DNA of 64,000 bases from Campylobacter concisus (GCF_003048615.2 NZ_CP049263.1:1798001-1862000), one strand, 5' to 3'. Positions 50,548-60,994 are shown, numbered from the stretch's first letter. The notes: generated by a model not told the origin, from the letters alone. Translations and numbers: made by a program.

Positions 50548-51534
50548 CTAGACTTTTACGTCTAAATTTCGCTTTTTTTGGCTTTTCTCCATCAGTTTTA
50601 GTATGTCTATGCCGCTTTTTTCAAGGCGCATTAGCTCCTTAAGATAGGCAAATTTCTCATCTTTATTGATATCGTAGGTCGCTAGTTTCTCGCTTCGGCC
50701 AATCACTGATGCATAGACCTTGTTGCCATCAAGCTTATCGGTATTTTGCACATTGTAAAGCGACAGCACGCCCTCTATCACCTCTTTAAATTTCGCGCCG
50801 CTCTTCATACCAGCCTTCATCAGCGTTAAAAATCTCTGCCTGCTCTCATCGTCAGTGAAATTTATACTTTGCATTGTCTCATATTCGATCGGTGGCTTGT
50901 TCGTGCTAGTTAGCATTGAGATGGCCTTCTTGCCTATCGTGATACTCTCCACGCCGACTCTCTCGCCAAGATATTGCCTTAGCGCATAGTCCAGCCACCT
51001 ATCTTTAAATTCTTCTACGCTCATATCCTTATCAAGTATCTCAAAGCCCTCCACGTGGCTCTTGTGCCTAAGTCCGAGCAAAGTACCGCTATCATCTTTT
51101 GACGTGTACTCTTTCGCGAAGAGATCGACGTTTGTTGGATAGTATCCGATGATCGATTCGTAAAGCCTTCCAAAACCAAGCGCCTCGGTCTGACTAACAA
51201 AACTTTTAAGCTCATCTATCTCATCTTGTCTCATTTGCTTGTCGTATCCCATGAGCTTGCCCCAGATACTTATCTTGCCATTAGCGGCCATGCCTGTGAG
51301 TGAGTTATCTCTAGCAAATTTTAGTGGCTCATCATCTTTGCTAAATTTGCTCTCGCTCGTGCGACTTAAATTTATCTGCTCACTGCTTTGGTTGGTCTTT
51401 TTGGTTAAATTCTGAGATGAGAAATTTAAGGAATTTTCGTCTGAAGTTGGTTTAATATGGCTAGCGCCTTGCTCTCTAATGTTTTGAAAGCCACTGTATA
51501 AATTTACATTAGCTCCATTTACACCACCTATCAT
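50548..51534 (-). CDS. Unknown protein, 328 residues
   Basis: A soluble protein without signal peptide. The first ~75 residues are Ser/Asn-rich and look disordered (NLYSGFQNIREQ, SSQNLTKKTNQSSEQINL). The rest is helical (SLTGMAANGKISIWGKLMGY; DEIDELKSFVSQTEALGFGR) with a C-terminal stretch (DINKDEKFAYLKELMRLEKS). The disordered start is like that of secreted flagellar or Cia-type proteins, but this is a loose likeness. No family was recognised. It lies 106 bp from the hydrogenase-like gene and upstream is the long gap before rplQ. Confidence 0.75.
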   Translation of the reverse strand: MIGGVNGANVNLYSGFQNIREQGASHIKPTSDENSLNFSSQNLTKKTNQSSEQINLSRTSESKFSKDDEPLKFARDNSLTGMAANGKISIWGKLMGYDKQMRQDEIDELKSFVSQTEALGFGRLYESIIGYYPTNVDLFAKEYTSKDDSGTLLGLRHKSHVEGFEILDKDMSVEEFKDRWLDYALRQYLGERVGVESITIGKKAISMLTSTNKPPIEYETMQSINFTDDESRQRFLTLMKAGMKSGAKFKEVIEGVLSLYNVQNTDKLDGNKVYASVIGRSEKLATYDINKDEKFAYLKELMRLEKSGIDILKLMEKSQKKRNLDVKV

Positions 51535-52435
51535 CTCAAGTCCTTTGTAAGATAGTTAAAACAAATATCGTCTCTTTCAGAGTAAAATTTAGAAATTTGT
51601 AGAGTTTGACTTGTAAATTTAGGCTGGCTTGAGACTGGATAAATTTGGATATTTTAGAAGGCTGGAATTTAGAATTTACTTTGTAGAATTTGCATCTATC
51701 GGTTTTTGATTGTATCTGGTTCATATATTTTGGTTTAGTTTTATCGTATCTAGTCTATATATTTGGTTGTTAATTTACCATATACAACTCCGCATATTTG
51801 TCATATCATAGGCTATTTCAGATCAAATTTATGTCATCTTCTTGGTCACCCTAGTTACATTGGCCAAGCCCTTTTTGTAGTCTATCAAAATTTAGAATTT
51901 TGCAACTTTTTGGATTATAAATTTTAAATTTGTTTTTTTGAATAATTTAAATTTGAGATAGTTTATCTGGATAATTTACCCTGCTTTTGGTTTTGCATCT
52001 TAAATATATAGTCCCTAATCCTAAAACATCGCAAAATAGCTTATAGATTTAACCTAGAAACACTCAAAATAGAAATAACCCGCCCAAAGCAAATATCACA
52101 AAAAATCACCGAAGTAAAATTTAAAAACTACTAGATCTAAATTTAGAAATTTATGGCGTTGGCTTTAAAATTTAATAGATAAGTTGAGCTAGAAATTTAA
52201 AACCTCATTTTGAAAGTTTTTGGCATAAATTAAAGAGTGTCTGCTTGCGTTTTTTGTGCTTACAAACCGCTATAAATTTACTTACACCAACTATTTTAAC
52301 CTATCACAGCAGCTCATCTAAAAGCCACGAAATAAAAATTTATAATGCTCCGACTTGTAAATTTGCCATAGACTAAAATGGATAAATTTAAAACAAAATT
52401 TTTAAAAAATAAACGTAAAAAGAAAAATTTAGAAA
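51535..52435. other. Long AT-rich stretch without a recognisable gene
   Basis: About 900 bp with stops in all frames at short spacing and many copies of words such as AAATTTAGAATTT and ATAAATTTA. No tRNA, rRNA, tmRNA, SRP RNA or RNase P RNA pattern was recognised. TTTATAATGC near 52338-52347 could be a -10 box for a plus-strand transcript. Gene decay is possible. Confidence 0.5.
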
Positions 52436-52460
52436 GAAAAGAGAGCCAGATAGGCTCTCT
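52436..52460 (-). terminator. Strong intrinsic terminator after rplQ
   Basis: On the minus strand AGAGAGCC-TATCT-GGCTCTCT is an 8-bp GC-rich stem followed by TTTTCTTTCT. It ends the ribosomal protein operon, 6 bp after the rplQ stop. Confidence 0.88.
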
Positions 52461-52465
52461 GGGGA

Positions 52466-52822
52466 TTATTCAGCTACTAGCTCTATATAAGCCATCTCAG
52501 CTGCGTCGCCTCTGCGAACGCGAGTTTTGATAATCCTTGTATAGCCACCGTTGCGCTCTTTAAATTTTGGAGCTACTTCAGTAACTAGCTTATTTGTAGT
52601 CTCTTTGTCTTGCAATGAAGCAAATACTGCTCTGTGAGCGTTAGAGTCGCCCTTTCTAGCTCTTGTGATAAGCTTTTCAACATAGCTTCTAAGCTCTTTT
52701 GCTTTTGGTAAAGTTGTCTCTATCTTTTCGCTTTTGATGATAGCTATCGCTAAATTCTTAAGCAATGCAGATCTATGAGATGACGTTCTACCAAGTTTGC
52801 GATATCCGTGTTTATGTCTCAT
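52466..52822 (-). CDS. rplQ: 50S ribosomal protein L17
   Basis: A 118-residue L17: [20 protein letters not shown] at the start, and the family loop [20 protein letters not shown] near the end. It binds 23S rRNA near the exit tunnel. It is the last gene of the alpha operon, 11 bp after rpoA, and directly before a strong terminator. Confidence 0.97.
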   Translation of the reverse strand: MRHKHGYRKLGRTSSHRSALLKNLAIAIIKSEKIETTLPKAKELRSYVEKLITRARKGDSNAHRAVFASLQDKETTNKLVTEVAPKFKERNGGYTRIIKTRVRRGDAAEMAYIELVAE

Positions 52823-52833
52823 CTATTGTCCTT

Positions 52834-53850
52834 TTATTCTTTTGCACTCATTTGTGATTTTAGCTCGGTTATTTTCTTTCTGAGTTGCTCTTTGCTATCT
52901 TTTAACACATCGACACCAACTGGATAGCCTATCTCTTCCATAACCGCTTTTATCTCTTCAAGAGATTTTTTACCTAAATTTTTAAGCTCTTTAAGCTCAT
53001 TTTCGTCCATCAACGCAAGCTCGCCGATAAATCTAATATCGGCTTTGTCAAGGCAGTTAAAACTTCTAGCGCTTAAATTTAGATCTTCTACACTAGAAAG
53101 TAGCTTTGAGAACTCGCCACTTGCGCTTGAACTAGCAACTGGGGCACTAACATCAATATCCAAAATTCCTTTAAATACTGACATTTGTTGATACATAGCT
53201 TCTAAACAATTTTTAAAAGCTTCTACTGGACCAACTTGACCATCTGTTGTTATTGTAAATACGATCTTCTCGTAGTCTGGATCATCTTCAACCAAGACAT
53301 TTTGTATCTCATAAACTGCTTTTTTAACAGGTGTAAAGAAAGCGTCTAGTGCGATGTACTCGTCTTCGATCTCTTCTCTGATCTCTTCACTAGGAACATA
53401 TCCGATACCTTTTTGGATGATAACTGAGAAATTTAACTCAGCATCTTCGTTGATGGTTGCAAGATATGCGTCTGGATTAACGATCTCAACTAGGTCGTTA
53501 TTTAGGTCAGCTCCAGTTATCTCTTTTGGTCCTTTAAAGCTATACTCTATAACTTCACGCTCGCTGCCACTTTTTAATTTAAATCTGATCTTCTTCAAAT
53601 TTATAATAAAAAATGCCACGTCTTCAAGCATGCCACGCATACTATCAAATTCGTGACTAACGCCTTTTATCTTTACACCGATAGGAGCAAAGCCTACTGT
53701 GCTTGTGTAAAGAAGACGGCGTAGGGGGTGAGCCAAAGTAACAGCATAACCTGCTTCAAAAGGATATGCTGTAATGTTAGCGACATTTTCGCTAACACTT
53801 TTAACTTCTATTTCAGTTGGCATATAAGCTGATGTAGTAATCTTTCTCAT
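52834..53850 (-). CDS. rpoA: RNA polymerase alpha subunit
   Basis: A 338-residue alpha subunit. The N-terminal dimer domain shows [20 protein letters not shown] (about 32-51) and the C-terminal domain the HhH-like [13 protein letters not shown] and [20 protein letters not shown] (about 288-307), which touch UP-element DNA and activators. A linker rich in Ser/Ala joins them. It lies between rpsD and rplQ, the normal order. Confidence 0.97.
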   Translation of the reverse strand: MRKITTSAYMPTEIEVKSVSENVANITAYPFEAGYAVTLAHPLRRLLYTSTVGFAPIGVKIKGVSHEFDSMRGMLEDVAFFIINLKKIRFKLKSGSEREVIEYSFKGPKEITGADLNNDLVEIVNPDAYLATINEDAELNFSVIIQKGIGYVPSEEIREEIEDEYIALDAFFTPVKKAVYEIQNVLVEDDPDYEKIVFTITTDGQVGPVEAFKNCLEAMYQQMSVFKGILDIDVSAPVASSSASGEFSKLLSSVEDLNLSARSFNCLDKADIRFIGELALMDENELKELKNLGKKSLEEIKAVMEEIGYPVGVDVLKDSKEQLRKKITELKSQMSAKE

Positions 53851-53864
53851 CTTTATACCCTCTA

Positions 53865-54491
53865 TTATTTTGAGTAAAGCTCTACTATAAATCTTTCCTC
53901 AACAGGAATGATAACCTCTTCTCTTTCTGGATTTCTAGTGAAAATTCCAAATTTTTTCTCTTTTTCCACATCTACCCAAGCAACGATGCCAGTTTGAGCT
54001 GTAAGATCGATCGCGCGAATGATTTGTGGATTGTTTTTAGATTTCTCAGCAACTTCTACTTTAGAGCCTGGCTCCACTCTGTAAGATGGGATATCCACTC
54101 TCTTGCCATTTACTAAAATATGTCCGTGAGTTACAAGCTGGCGAGCAAAACGACGAGTTGTTGCAAAGCCCATTCTGTAAACAACATTGTCTAATCTCTG
54201 CTCTAGTAGTTGAACCAAAAGAGCACCAGTATTGCCCTCGCGGCGTGCTGCTTCTTGGAACAATCTTCTAAATTGTTTCTCTGAAACACCATACATAAAT
54301 TTAGCTTTTTGCTTCTCGCGAAGTTGTAAGCCATATTCGCTTATTTTTGCTCTTCTTTGTCCGTGTTGTCCTGGTGCATAAGGTCTTTTTTCTAAAGCAC
54401 TTTTACCAGCAAGTCTTCTTTCGCCTTTTAACGCAAGAGACACACCAAGACGTCTTTCTAATTTTTCAACAGGTCCTGTATATCTAGCCAT
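53865..54491 (-). CDS. rpsD: 30S ribosomal protein S4
   Basis: A 208-residue S4 with the S4 RNA-binding domain in [20 protein letters not shown] and [20 protein letters not shown] (about 98-140). It starts 30S assembly by binding 16S rRNA. GGAGAAATTATT precedes the ATG. No zinc Cys cluster is present at the N-terminus, as in other Cys-free S4 proteins. Confidence 0.97.
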   Translation of the reverse strand: MARYTGPVEKLERRLGVSLALKGERRLAGKSALEKRPYAPGQHGQRRAKISEYGLQLREKQKAKFMYGVSEKQFRRLFQEAARREGNTGALLVQLLEQRLDNVVYRMGFATTRRFARQLVTHGHILVNGKRVDIPSYRVEPGSKVEVAEKSKNNPQIIRAIDLTAQTGIVAWVDVEKEKKFGIFTRNPEREEVIIPVEERFIVELYSK

Positions 54492-54516
54492 AATAATTTC
54501 TCCTAATTTTCTCTAA

Positions 54517-54909
54517 TTATACGCGGCGGCGTTTTGGCGGTCTGCAACCATTGTGTGGTAAAGGTGTGATATCTTTGAAGAAAGTTACTTTTATGCCTTC
54601 AACACCACCTACACTCTTAACAGCCGTTTCACGTCCGCTACCTGGACCTTGAACCTTGATGCCAACTTCTTTAATGCCGTGTTCTTTTGCTTTGTTTAAA
54701 GCATCTTCTACAGCTTGTTGAGCTGCATAAGGAGTTGATTTTTTACTACCCTTAAAGCCTAAGCCACCTGCACTACTCCATGCAATAGCATTTCCCATTT
54801 CATCAGTTACAGTTACCATAGTGTTGTTAAATGTTGCACTGATATAAACGATACCTTTGGCTATGCTTTTTCTAACTACTTTTTTCTTAACAATTTTTCT
54901 TTTCGCCAT
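54517..54909 (-). CDS. rpsK: 30S ribosomal protein S11
   Basis: A 130-residue S11. Marks are [20 protein letters not shown] near the start and [20 protein letters not shown] plus CRPPKRRRV at the end. It shapes the platform of the small subunit near the mRNA exit. It lies between rpsM and rpsD. Confidence 0.97.
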
Positions 54910-54931
54910 TTATTATCCTTTAACCCTTGCC

Positions 54932-55300
54932 TTACTTAGTAGCCGCACCGACAGTTTTACGTCTGCCTTTTCTAGTTCTAGCATTAGTTTTAGTCTTTTG
55001 ACCACGAACAGGAAGACCCTTTCTGTGGCGAAGACCTCTATAACTTCCAAGATCCATAAGAGCTTTGATATCCATAGCAACTTGTTTTCTCAAATCACCC
55101 TCAACGACGTGGTGCTCTTGAATTTCTTTACGGATAGCTGCTGCTTCGTCTTCGCTAAGCTCGTAAACTCTCTTATCATAAGAAATTCCAGCTGCGTCAA
55201 GAATTTGACGAGATTTATAAAGACCTATACCATAGATATAAGTCAAACCATACTCGATTCTCTTTTTGTTTGGTAAATCTACACCTGCAATACGTGCCAT
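54932..55300 (-). CDS. rpsM: 30S ribosomal protein S13
   Basis: A 122-residue S13: [20 protein letters not shown], a central HhH-like turn [15 protein letters not shown], and the basic tail [18 protein letters not shown] that reaches the P-site tRNA. It begins 3 bp after rpmJ. Confidence 0.97.
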   Translation of the reverse strand: MARIAGVDLPNKKRIEYGLTYIYGIGLYKSRQILDAAGISYDKRVYELSEDEAAAIRKEIQEHHVVEGDLRKQVAMDIKALMDLGSYRGLRHRKGLPVRGQKTKTNARTRKGRRKTVGAATK

Positions 55301-55303
55301 GCC

Positions 55304-55417
55304 TTATCCTTGTCTTTGTTTATGTTTTGGATTTTCGCAGATAACACGAATTATGCCACTACGTTTGACAATTTTACATTTGTCACACATCTTCTTTACA
55401 GAAGGACGAACTTTCAT
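55304..55417 (-). CDS. rpmJ: 50S ribosomal protein L36
   Basis: A 37-residue protein starting [20 protein letters not shown]. Cys11, Cys14, Cys27 and His32 form the zinc site (C+ form of L36). It lies between infA and rpsM. AGGAGACTAAA gives the ribosome site. The gene is short but intact. Confidence 0.95.
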   Translation of the reverse strand: MKVRPSVKKMCDKCKIVKRSGIIRVICENPKHKQRQG

Positions 55418-55606
55418 TTTAGTCTCCTAAAAATTTATTCCACTTTTTTAGGGGCTGCATCAGGTCTAAAGAAATAATTTAAACCAACTATTTTCAAAAT
55501 AAGTGGGGAACTTTGAAAATAATTCTTCATACAGCTTTTCGCAAAGCTTGGATTTTACCCAAAACCAGCTTTAAATTTACTTAGCATATTTGCCACAAAA
55601 TCAAAT
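55418..55606 (-). other. Spacer with a hairpin between infA and rpmJ
   Basis: A 189-bp non-coding spacer in an otherwise packed operon. AGCTTT/AAAGCT (55533-55538, 55543-55548) form a 6-bp stem with a 4-nt loop. It could hold a promoter for the alpha operon or an RNA processing site. No clear -10 box was found. Confidence 0.4.
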
Positions 55607-55825
55607 TTACTTATATCTATAAGTGATCCTGCCCTTGTCTAGGCTATATGGCGTAAGTTCTACTTTTACGCGGTCGCCAGGCATTATCTTTATATAATGC
55701 ATTCTCATCTTTCCGGCGATATGACATAAAATGATATGTTTGTTGTCAAGCTCAACTTTAAAAGTTGCATTTGGCAGTGCTTCAACAACATTTCCATCAA
55801 TCTCAATGACATCGTCTTTTGCCAC
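55607..55825 (-). CDS. infA: Translation initiation factor IF-1
   Basis: A 72-residue IF-1 starting at GTG, with GGAGAG three bases upstream. The OB fold is clear: [40 protein letters not shown] (in [10 protein letters not shown] and [12 protein letters not shown]) and KGRITYRYK at the end. It helps initiation by covering the A site of the 30S subunit. It follows map, as in most spc operons. Confidence 0.96.
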
Positions 55826-55857
55826 AAACTCTCCTTTCTTTAAATTTGCTATAAATT

Positions 55858-56616
55858 TTACTCTTGGCTTAAAATTTCAGCTTTGCCATTAACTATCGCC
55901 ATGCAATGCTCATAATGGCTAGTTCTCAAACCATCTTTTGAGGTTACTTTCCAGTTATCGCTTCCTAAAACTGGCGTGCCATCTTTTTGGCAGATCATCG
56001 GCTCTATACAAAAAACCATTCCCTCTTTTATCTTTGGCCCAGCTTTTGGGTTGTTTCCTTCAAGATAGTTTGGAATTTCTGGCTCTTCGTGTGGCCTTTT
56101 GCCTATGCCATGACCGCAATATCCGCGCAAAGGTACATAGCCTCTGCCTACTATAAATTTCTCAAGCTCGTAGCAAATTTCTTTAAAATGCATACCAGCT
56201 CTTATAAAATCAATCGCAAAATATAGCGCATCTTTTGAGCAAGCGATCAAAGCTTCGTCTTCTTTTGAAATTTTACCAACTCCAAATGTCCTAGCCGAGT
56301 CACCAAAGTAACCATCTAAATTTGAACCAATATCTACACTAACGATATCGCCCTCTTTTAGCTTGTACTCATTTGGAATTCCGTGGATTACCACTTCATT
56401 GACGCTTATGCAAGCTGCATTTGGAAAGCCGTAAAGCCCTTTAAAGGCCGGTTTTGCTCCAGCAGCTCTTATCATATCTTCGCAAATTTTATCTATCTCA
56501 AGAAGTGAAATTCCAGGTTTTATGATCGTAGAAACGTGATCAAGTGTTCGAGCGACGATCTTATTCGCCGCTCTCATTTTCTCTATCTCAGCTGGTCTTT
56601 TTAGCGTGATAGCCAT
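55858..56616 (-). CDS. map: Methionine aminopeptidase
   Basis: A 252-residue type I enzyme that removes the initiator Met. Metal ligands are seen in [17 protein letters not shown] (two Asp), [15 protein letters not shown] (His), FCIEPMI (Glu) and SHYEHCMAI (Glu). It lies between secY and infA; only 1 bp separates it from secY. It is cytosolic. No insert or missing ligand is visible. Confidence 0.97.
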   Translation of the reverse strand: MAITLKRPAEIEKMRAANKIVARTLDHVSTIIKPGISLLEIDKICEDMIRAAGAKPAFKGLYGFPNAACISVNEVVIHGIPNEYKLKEGDIVSVDIGSNLDGYFGDSARTFGVGKISKEDEALIACSKDALYFAIDFIRAGMHFKEICYELEKFIVGRGYVPLRGYCGHGIGKRPHEEPEIPNYLEGNNPKAGPKIKEGMVFCIEPMICQKDGTPVLGSDNWKVTSKDGLRTSHYEHCMAIVNGKAEILSQE

Positions 56617-56617
56617 T

Positions 56618-57880
56618 TTATAGACCTACTGCACTTAGAGTTTGGTATTTGTTTGTATAAGACTGAGCTTCTATACGTCTCATCGTATCAAGTGCTACTG
56701 AAACCACGATAAGAACTGATGTACCACCAAAATAAAATGGTACGCCCATAGTCTTTACAAGTACCCAAGGTAATGTTGAAATGATACCCAAGTACAAAGC
56801 TCCACCTAAAGTTAGCCTACCAGCTACTTCATTTAGATAGCTAGCTGTGCTCTCGCCTGGTCTAACACCTGGGATAAATCCACCTTGTTTTTTCAAATTT
56901 TCACTTATATCTTTTGTGTTAAACACGATAGATGCATAGAAAAACGCAAAGAAGATGATAAATAAAAATGTCAAAACATTAAACATATAGCCATTTGGAC
57001 TTAAAAAGTCGTTGATAGCTTGAATTACTGGATTTGTGCTAGCCTGCAAAATAGTACTTGGAAACATCAAAATCGCACTAGCAAATATCGGTGGGATAAC
57101 GCCACTTAAATTTACTTTGATCGGTATATAGTTCATTATACGTTTGTTTTGATTTTCCATTATCACTTTTCTTGAGTAAGAAATAGGGATACGTCTTTCG
57201 CCCATCTCGACAAAGATAATAGCACCGATGGTCGCTAAAATGATCACCAAAATAGCGATGACTGTTAAGAAATTCATTTCAGAAGTATTTACCAAATTTA
57301 CAGTTCCGCCGATCGCACTTGGTATGCCAGAGACGATGCCCGCAAAGATGATAAGACTTATACCATTGCCTATACCGCGCTGCGTGATCTGCTCACCTAT
57401 CCACATAAGTAGCATGGTGCCAGTTAGCATAGATACAGCAGAGATCGCGATAAATAAATTCATATCTATCATGATAGCTTGCTCGCCACCACGACCGCTT
57501 AAGCTTTGAAGTCCGATAGAGACGCCGATTGATTGTACAAGAGTGATAACGATAGTCGCATAACGTATGATTTGCATATATTTTTGCATACCGTCGCGCT
57601 CTTTTTTCATCTGACCTAACTTTGGAAATGTCGCTGCTAGAAGCTCCATGATGATCGAAGCTGTAATGTAAGGCATGATGCCTAGAGATATGATGCTTAA
57701 ACGCTCAGCGGCTTTACCACTAAACATATTAAATAGACCCAAGGCGTTGCTATTGTTTGAATTGAAAAATTCTTTAATTACGTCGACATTAACACCAGGA
57801 ACTGGCACATAAGCCAGTATCCTGTATGCGAACAAAAATGCCAACGTGATTAAAATCTTGTTGGTCAGTGTTTTATCCAT
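56618..57880 (-). CDS. secY: SecY translocon channel
   Basis: A 420-residue protein with ten membrane helices. Marks are RILAYVPVPGVNVDVIKEFF near the start, the pore-lining GIMPYITASIIMELL (about 68-82), QRGIGNGISLIIFAGIVSGI, and GGFIPGVRPGESTASYLNEV. It forms the protein channel with SecE and SecG. Its start overlaps the rplO stop by 1 bp. Confidence 0.97.
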   Translation of the reverse strand: MDKTLTNKILITLAFLFAYRILAYVPVPGVNVDVIKEFFNSNNSNALGLFNMFSGKAAERLSIISLGIMPYITASIIMELLAATFPKLGQMKKERDGMQKYMQIIRYATIVITLVQSIGVSIGLQSLSGRGGEQAIMIDMNLFIAISAVSMLTGTMLLMWIGEQITQRGIGNGISLIIFAGIVSGIPSAIGGTVNLVNTSEMNFLTVIAILVIILATIGAIIFVEMGERRIPISYSRKVIMENQNKRIMNYIPIKVNLSGVIPPIFASAILMFPSTILQASTNPVIQAINDFLSPNGYMFNVLTFLFIIFFAFFYASIVFNTKDISENLKKQGGFIPGVRPGESTASYLNEVAGRLTLGGALYLGIISTLPWVLVKTMGVPFYFGGTSVLIVVSVALDTMRRIEAQSYTNKYQTLSAVGL

Positions 57881-58281
57881 TATTTTGTTCCGCTAACGCT
57901 AACGTTCTCGTCTTTGATCTTTGAAGCAAGAGCTTTTGCGCTTGCACCGATTAGTTTTATCTTAGTAACGCTCTTTGAAATTTTATGAACGCTAGCTATT
58001 GTTGCGATTGAAATTTCCGCAAGCTCTTTTATAGCTGCGATCTTTTCAACATTGATAACATAAGGTTTTTCAAATTTAGAAGCAAAGCCTACCTTTGGAA
58101 GACGTCTTTGAAGTGGTTGTTGTCCGCCCTCAAAACCTCTTTTTTCATTGTAGCCTTTTCTTGCTCTTTGACCTTTATTACCTTTGCCGGCAGTTTTGCC
58201 ATTGCCACTGCCTTGACCACGACCTATTCTTTTAGTTGCATGAGTTGAACCTGCAGCAGGTGTTAATTTTTCTAATGCCAT
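57880..58281 (-). CDS. rplO: 50S ribosomal protein L15
   Basis: A 133-residue L15 with the Gly/Lys-rich N-terminus [20 protein letters not shown] and [20 protein letters not shown]. It binds 23S rRNA. It directly follows rpsE; the rpmD gene usually found between them is absent. Confidence 0.96.
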   Translation of the reverse strand: MALEKLTPAAGSTHATKRIGRGQGSGNGKTAGKGNKGQRARKGYNEKRGFEGGQQPLQRRLPKVGFASKFEKPYVINVEKIAAIKELAEISIATIASVHKISKSVTKIKLIGASAKALASKIKDENVSVSGTK

Positions 58282-58296
58282 CTTAACTCCTTTCTC

Positions 58297-58740
58297 TTAG
58301 CTTTTTAGCAAACTAAGTGCTTTTATAGTAGCACGAACGACATTTGCTGAGTTGTTTGAGCCAAGTGATTTAGTAAGGATATCCTTAATACCTGCAAGCT
58401 CGATAATAGGACGTGCACTACCGCCAGCGATAACACCAGTACCCTCGCTAGCTGGGCGAAGTAGCATTCTACTTGCGTTGTATTTTACCTCTACATCGTG
58501 AGGGATAGTTGTGCCCTTGATCTTAACGTGGATAATATTTTTAAATGCGTCGTCAATCGCTTTTCTCATCGCATCTGGCACCTCTTTAGCTTTGCCATAT
58601 CCAAAGCCAACTAGGCCATTTCTATTACCAACAACAACTAAAGCTGTAAATCTAAATCTACGACCACCTTTAACAACCTTTGTAACCCGACCGATATCGA
58701 CGATTACTTCTTCAAATTCTTCTCTATTATATTTTTCCAT
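58297..58740 (-). CDS. rpsE: 30S ribosomal protein S5
   Basis: A 147-residue S5. Marks are [40 protein letters not shown] and [20 protein letters not shown]. It contributes to decoding fidelity and the mRNA entry channel. The order rplR-rpsE-rplO is normal apart from the missing rpmD. Confidence 0.97.
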   Translation of the reverse strand: MEKYNREEFEEVIVDIGRVTKVVKGGRRFRFTALVVVGNRNGLVGFGYGKAKEVPDAMRKAIDDAFKNIIHVKIKGTTIPHDVEVKYNASRMLLRPASEGTGVIAGGSARPIIELAGIKDILTKSLGSNNSANVVRATIKALSLLKS

Positions 58741-58755
58741 CGATTTTCCTTTGGG

Positions 58756-59112
58756 TTATAGCTTGATGCCATTTTCTCTTAAAGCTTCAGCAAATGCTGC
58801 GATAACGCCATGGTATAAATAACCATTTCTATCAAAAATCGCAACATCTATCTTCTTAGCTTTTAAAGCCTTAGCAAATTCTTTAGCTAAAGTGACCGCA
58901 CCTTCTTTATTTGCTTTTATGCCTATTTTTCTACCATCAACTGCAGCTAGTGTAGTAGCTGTAACGTCATCAATCGCTTGAACATAAAGAGTTCTGTTTG
59001 ATTTGAAAATAGAAACTCTTGGGCAAGTTGCAACACCAGAAATTTTACCTCTGATTCTTCTTTTTCTCTTAATTCTAAGAGCGATTTTTCTTTTTAGTAC
59101 TTTTGCTGTCAT
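58756..59112 (-). CDS. rplR: 50S ribosomal protein L18
   Basis: A 118-residue L18. [18 protein letters not shown] and the C-terminal [13 protein letters not shown]-like segment ([20 protein letters not shown]) are typical. It binds 5S rRNA with L5 and L25. Confidence 0.96.
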   Translation of the reverse strand: MTAKVLKRKIALRIKRKRRIRGKISGVATCPRVSIFKSNRTLYVQAIDDVTATTLAAVDGRKIGIKANKEGAVTLAKEFAKALKAKKIDVAIFDRNGYLYHGVIAAFAEALRENGIKL

Positions 59113-59122
59113 TTACCGCTCC

Positions 59123-59659
59123 TTACTTCTTAGATGTCTTGCCCGCTTTGCGGATGATACGTTCTTCTAGATATTTAACGCCCTTGCCTTTATATGGCTC
59201 AGGTGGTCTAAATCCTCTAACTTGAGCAGCCACTTGACCTACTACTTGTTTATCGTCACCTTTGATAGTAATAACGTTTTTATCAACACTAGCTTCAACG
59301 CCTGCTGGTAGCTCATAGTTGATAAGGTGTGAAAAACCAAGAGAAAGCTCTAAAATTTTACCTTTTGCAGCTGCTTTATAACCAACGCCGTTGATCTCAA
59401 GCTGACGAGTAAAGCCATGAGTGATACCAGTTACGATGTTGTTAGCAAGTGCTCTATATGTTCCCCAGTAAGCTCTGCTTTGGCGATCTTCGCCCTTTGG
59501 AGCAAAAACTATATGACCATTTTCTATCTTGACATCAACGTGACCTTTTGTGTCAAGCTCTTTTAAGTGATTGCCCTTTTTAAATTTTAGGACATTATTT
59601 TCAACGCTAACGTCTACACCACTTGGGATAGCGATAGGCTGTTTTCCAATACGTGACAT
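59123..59659 (-). CDS. rplF: 50S ribosomal protein L6
   Basis: A 178-residue L6: [20 protein letters not shown] at the start, two repeated beta domains, and the signature [20 protein letters not shown] at the end. It lies near the sarcin-ricin loop. A 197-bp spacer with hairpins separates it from rpsH upstream, unlike the other gaps in this operon. Confidence 0.97.
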   Translation of the reverse strand: MSRIGKQPIAIPSGVDVSVENNVLKFKKGNHLKELDTKGHVDVKIENGHIVFAPKGEDRQSRAYWGTYRALANNIVTGITHGFTRQLEINGVGYKAAAKGKILELSLGFSHLINYELPAGVEASVDKNVITIKGDDKQVVGQVAAQVRGFRPPEPYKGKGVKYLEERIIRKAGKTSKK

Positions 59660-59856
59660 TTTTTTCCTTTACTTGTCTAGGGTGTTCCTACATTTACGAA
59701 TAAACACCACAATGCCGTAAATTTGATCGTCAAATTTGACGAAACCTTCATTTGAATTTCTAAATTTAGCTTTGGCGAAATATAAAATTTCACCTAGCTA
59801 AAAAGAAATTTTAACCTTAAGCTATAAGGTCAAAATAGCGTTTTTAACGCAGTTTA
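59660..59856 (-). promoter_or_regulatory. Hairpin-rich spacer between rpsH and rplF
   Basis: Three inverted repeats lie in 197 bp: GCGTT-TTT-AACGC (59838-59850), ACCTTA-AGCTA-TAAGGT (59814-59830) and the perfect 16-bp palindrome TCGTCAAATTTGACGA (59727-59742). None has a U tract as in a terminator on the minus strand. It could be an RNA processing site, a protein-binding leader, or a promoter region. Confidence 0.45.
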
Positions 59857-60252
59857 TTACCAAACGGTGCAAAGAACCTCGCCGCCAACGCCAGCTTTAC
59901 TTGCCTCAATACCGCTCATAACGCCTTTGCTTGTACTAACGATAACTGTTCCGTAACCATTTTTAAAACGCTTAATGTCGTCTTTGCCTTGATAAACACG
60001 GCGACCAGGTTTTGAAACCCTTTTAAGCTCGTTTATAACGCTTCTGCCGTACTCATCATACTTTAAAACTACGTTTATAAATTTCTTGTTACCTTCTTCG
60101 ATAACGTTGTAGCTCTCTACATAGCCTTTTGCTGCAAGGATAGAAAGAGTAGCCTCAACAACCTTAGAATGAAGCAATTTCGCAGTCTCAAGTCTTCTCA
60201 TACTTGCATTTCTAATGCGTGTTAATCCATCTGATATTAAATCGTTCAACAT
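59857..60252 (-). CDS. rpsH: 30S ribosomal protein S8
   Basis: A 131-residue S8: [20 protein letters not shown] at the start and the C-terminal [20 protein letters not shown] with VLCTVW. It binds 16S rRNA helix 21; in E. coli it also represses the spc operon. It follows rpsN by 9 bp. Confidence 0.97.
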
Positions 60253-60261
60253 TTCTCTTCC

Positions 60262-60447
60262 TTACCAACTTGCTTTTTTAAGACCAGGTATTAGGCCTTC
60301 GTTAGCCATTTTTCTTAGGCAAACACGGCAAATTCCAAAATCTTTATAAACAGAGTGCGGACGACCGCAAATTTGGCATCTAGTATAGCCGCGAACCGCA
60401 AATTTTGGCTTGCGTGCAGCTTTTGCTATCATTGATTTCTTTGCCAT
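60262..60447 (-). CDS. rpsN: 30S ribosomal protein S14, zinc type
   Basis: A 61-residue short S14 with zinc Cys pairs [11 protein letters not shown] and [12 protein letters not shown]. The start at 60447 gives [16 protein letters not shown], the family start; a longer frame adds ten residues without support. It lies between rplE and rpsH and nearly abuts rplE. Confidence 0.96.
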   Translation of the reverse strand: MAKKSMIAKAARKPKFAVRGYTRCQICGRPHSVYKDFGICRVCLRKMANEGLIPGLKKASW

Positions 60448-60448
60448 T

Positions 60449-60994
60449 TTACTTTCCTTTTGCAAACGGCACACCAAATAGCTCTAGCAATTTGAATGCC
60501 TCTTTATCGTTTTTAGCCGTAGTAGCAATCGTAATATTCATACCATGAGTTCGTAAAATTTTATCATACTCAACCTCTGGAAACATTAGCTGCTCGCTAA
60601 GACCAAAGTTATAGTTTCCACGTCCGTCAAAGCCATTTTTTGGAAGACCACGGAAGTCTTTAACTCTTGGAAGAGCAACACTGATTAACTTATCTAAGAA
60701 AGCATACATTTGCTCTTTTCTCAAAGTTACTTTGATACCAACAGGGAAACCTTCGCGAACTTTAAAGCCAGCAACTGATTTTTTAGCATCAGTGATAACT
60801 GCTTTTTGTCCAGCGATAAGTGAAATGGTATCAGCCATATTTTGAAGCACTTTCTGATCTTTCGCAGAGTCTCCAGCACCTACACTGATCACGATTTTCT
60901 CGAGCGCAGGGATAAGCATTGGATTTTTGATGTCAAATTCTTTTACGAGAGCTGGCTTGATAGTTTCGTTAAATTTATCTTTTAATCTACTCAT
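60449..60994 (-). CDS. rplE: 50S ribosomal protein L5
   Basis: A 181-residue L5. Marks are [39 protein letters not shown] and [19 protein letters not shown]. It binds 5S rRNA and the P-site tRNA elbow. It begins 5 bp after rplX. Confidence 0.97.

Noticed and set aside
51536-51724. 62-residue minus-strand frame upstream of the unknown 328-residue gene
   Set aside because: Low-complexity AT-rich translation (Lys/Phe/Asn), no ribosome site and no family pattern.
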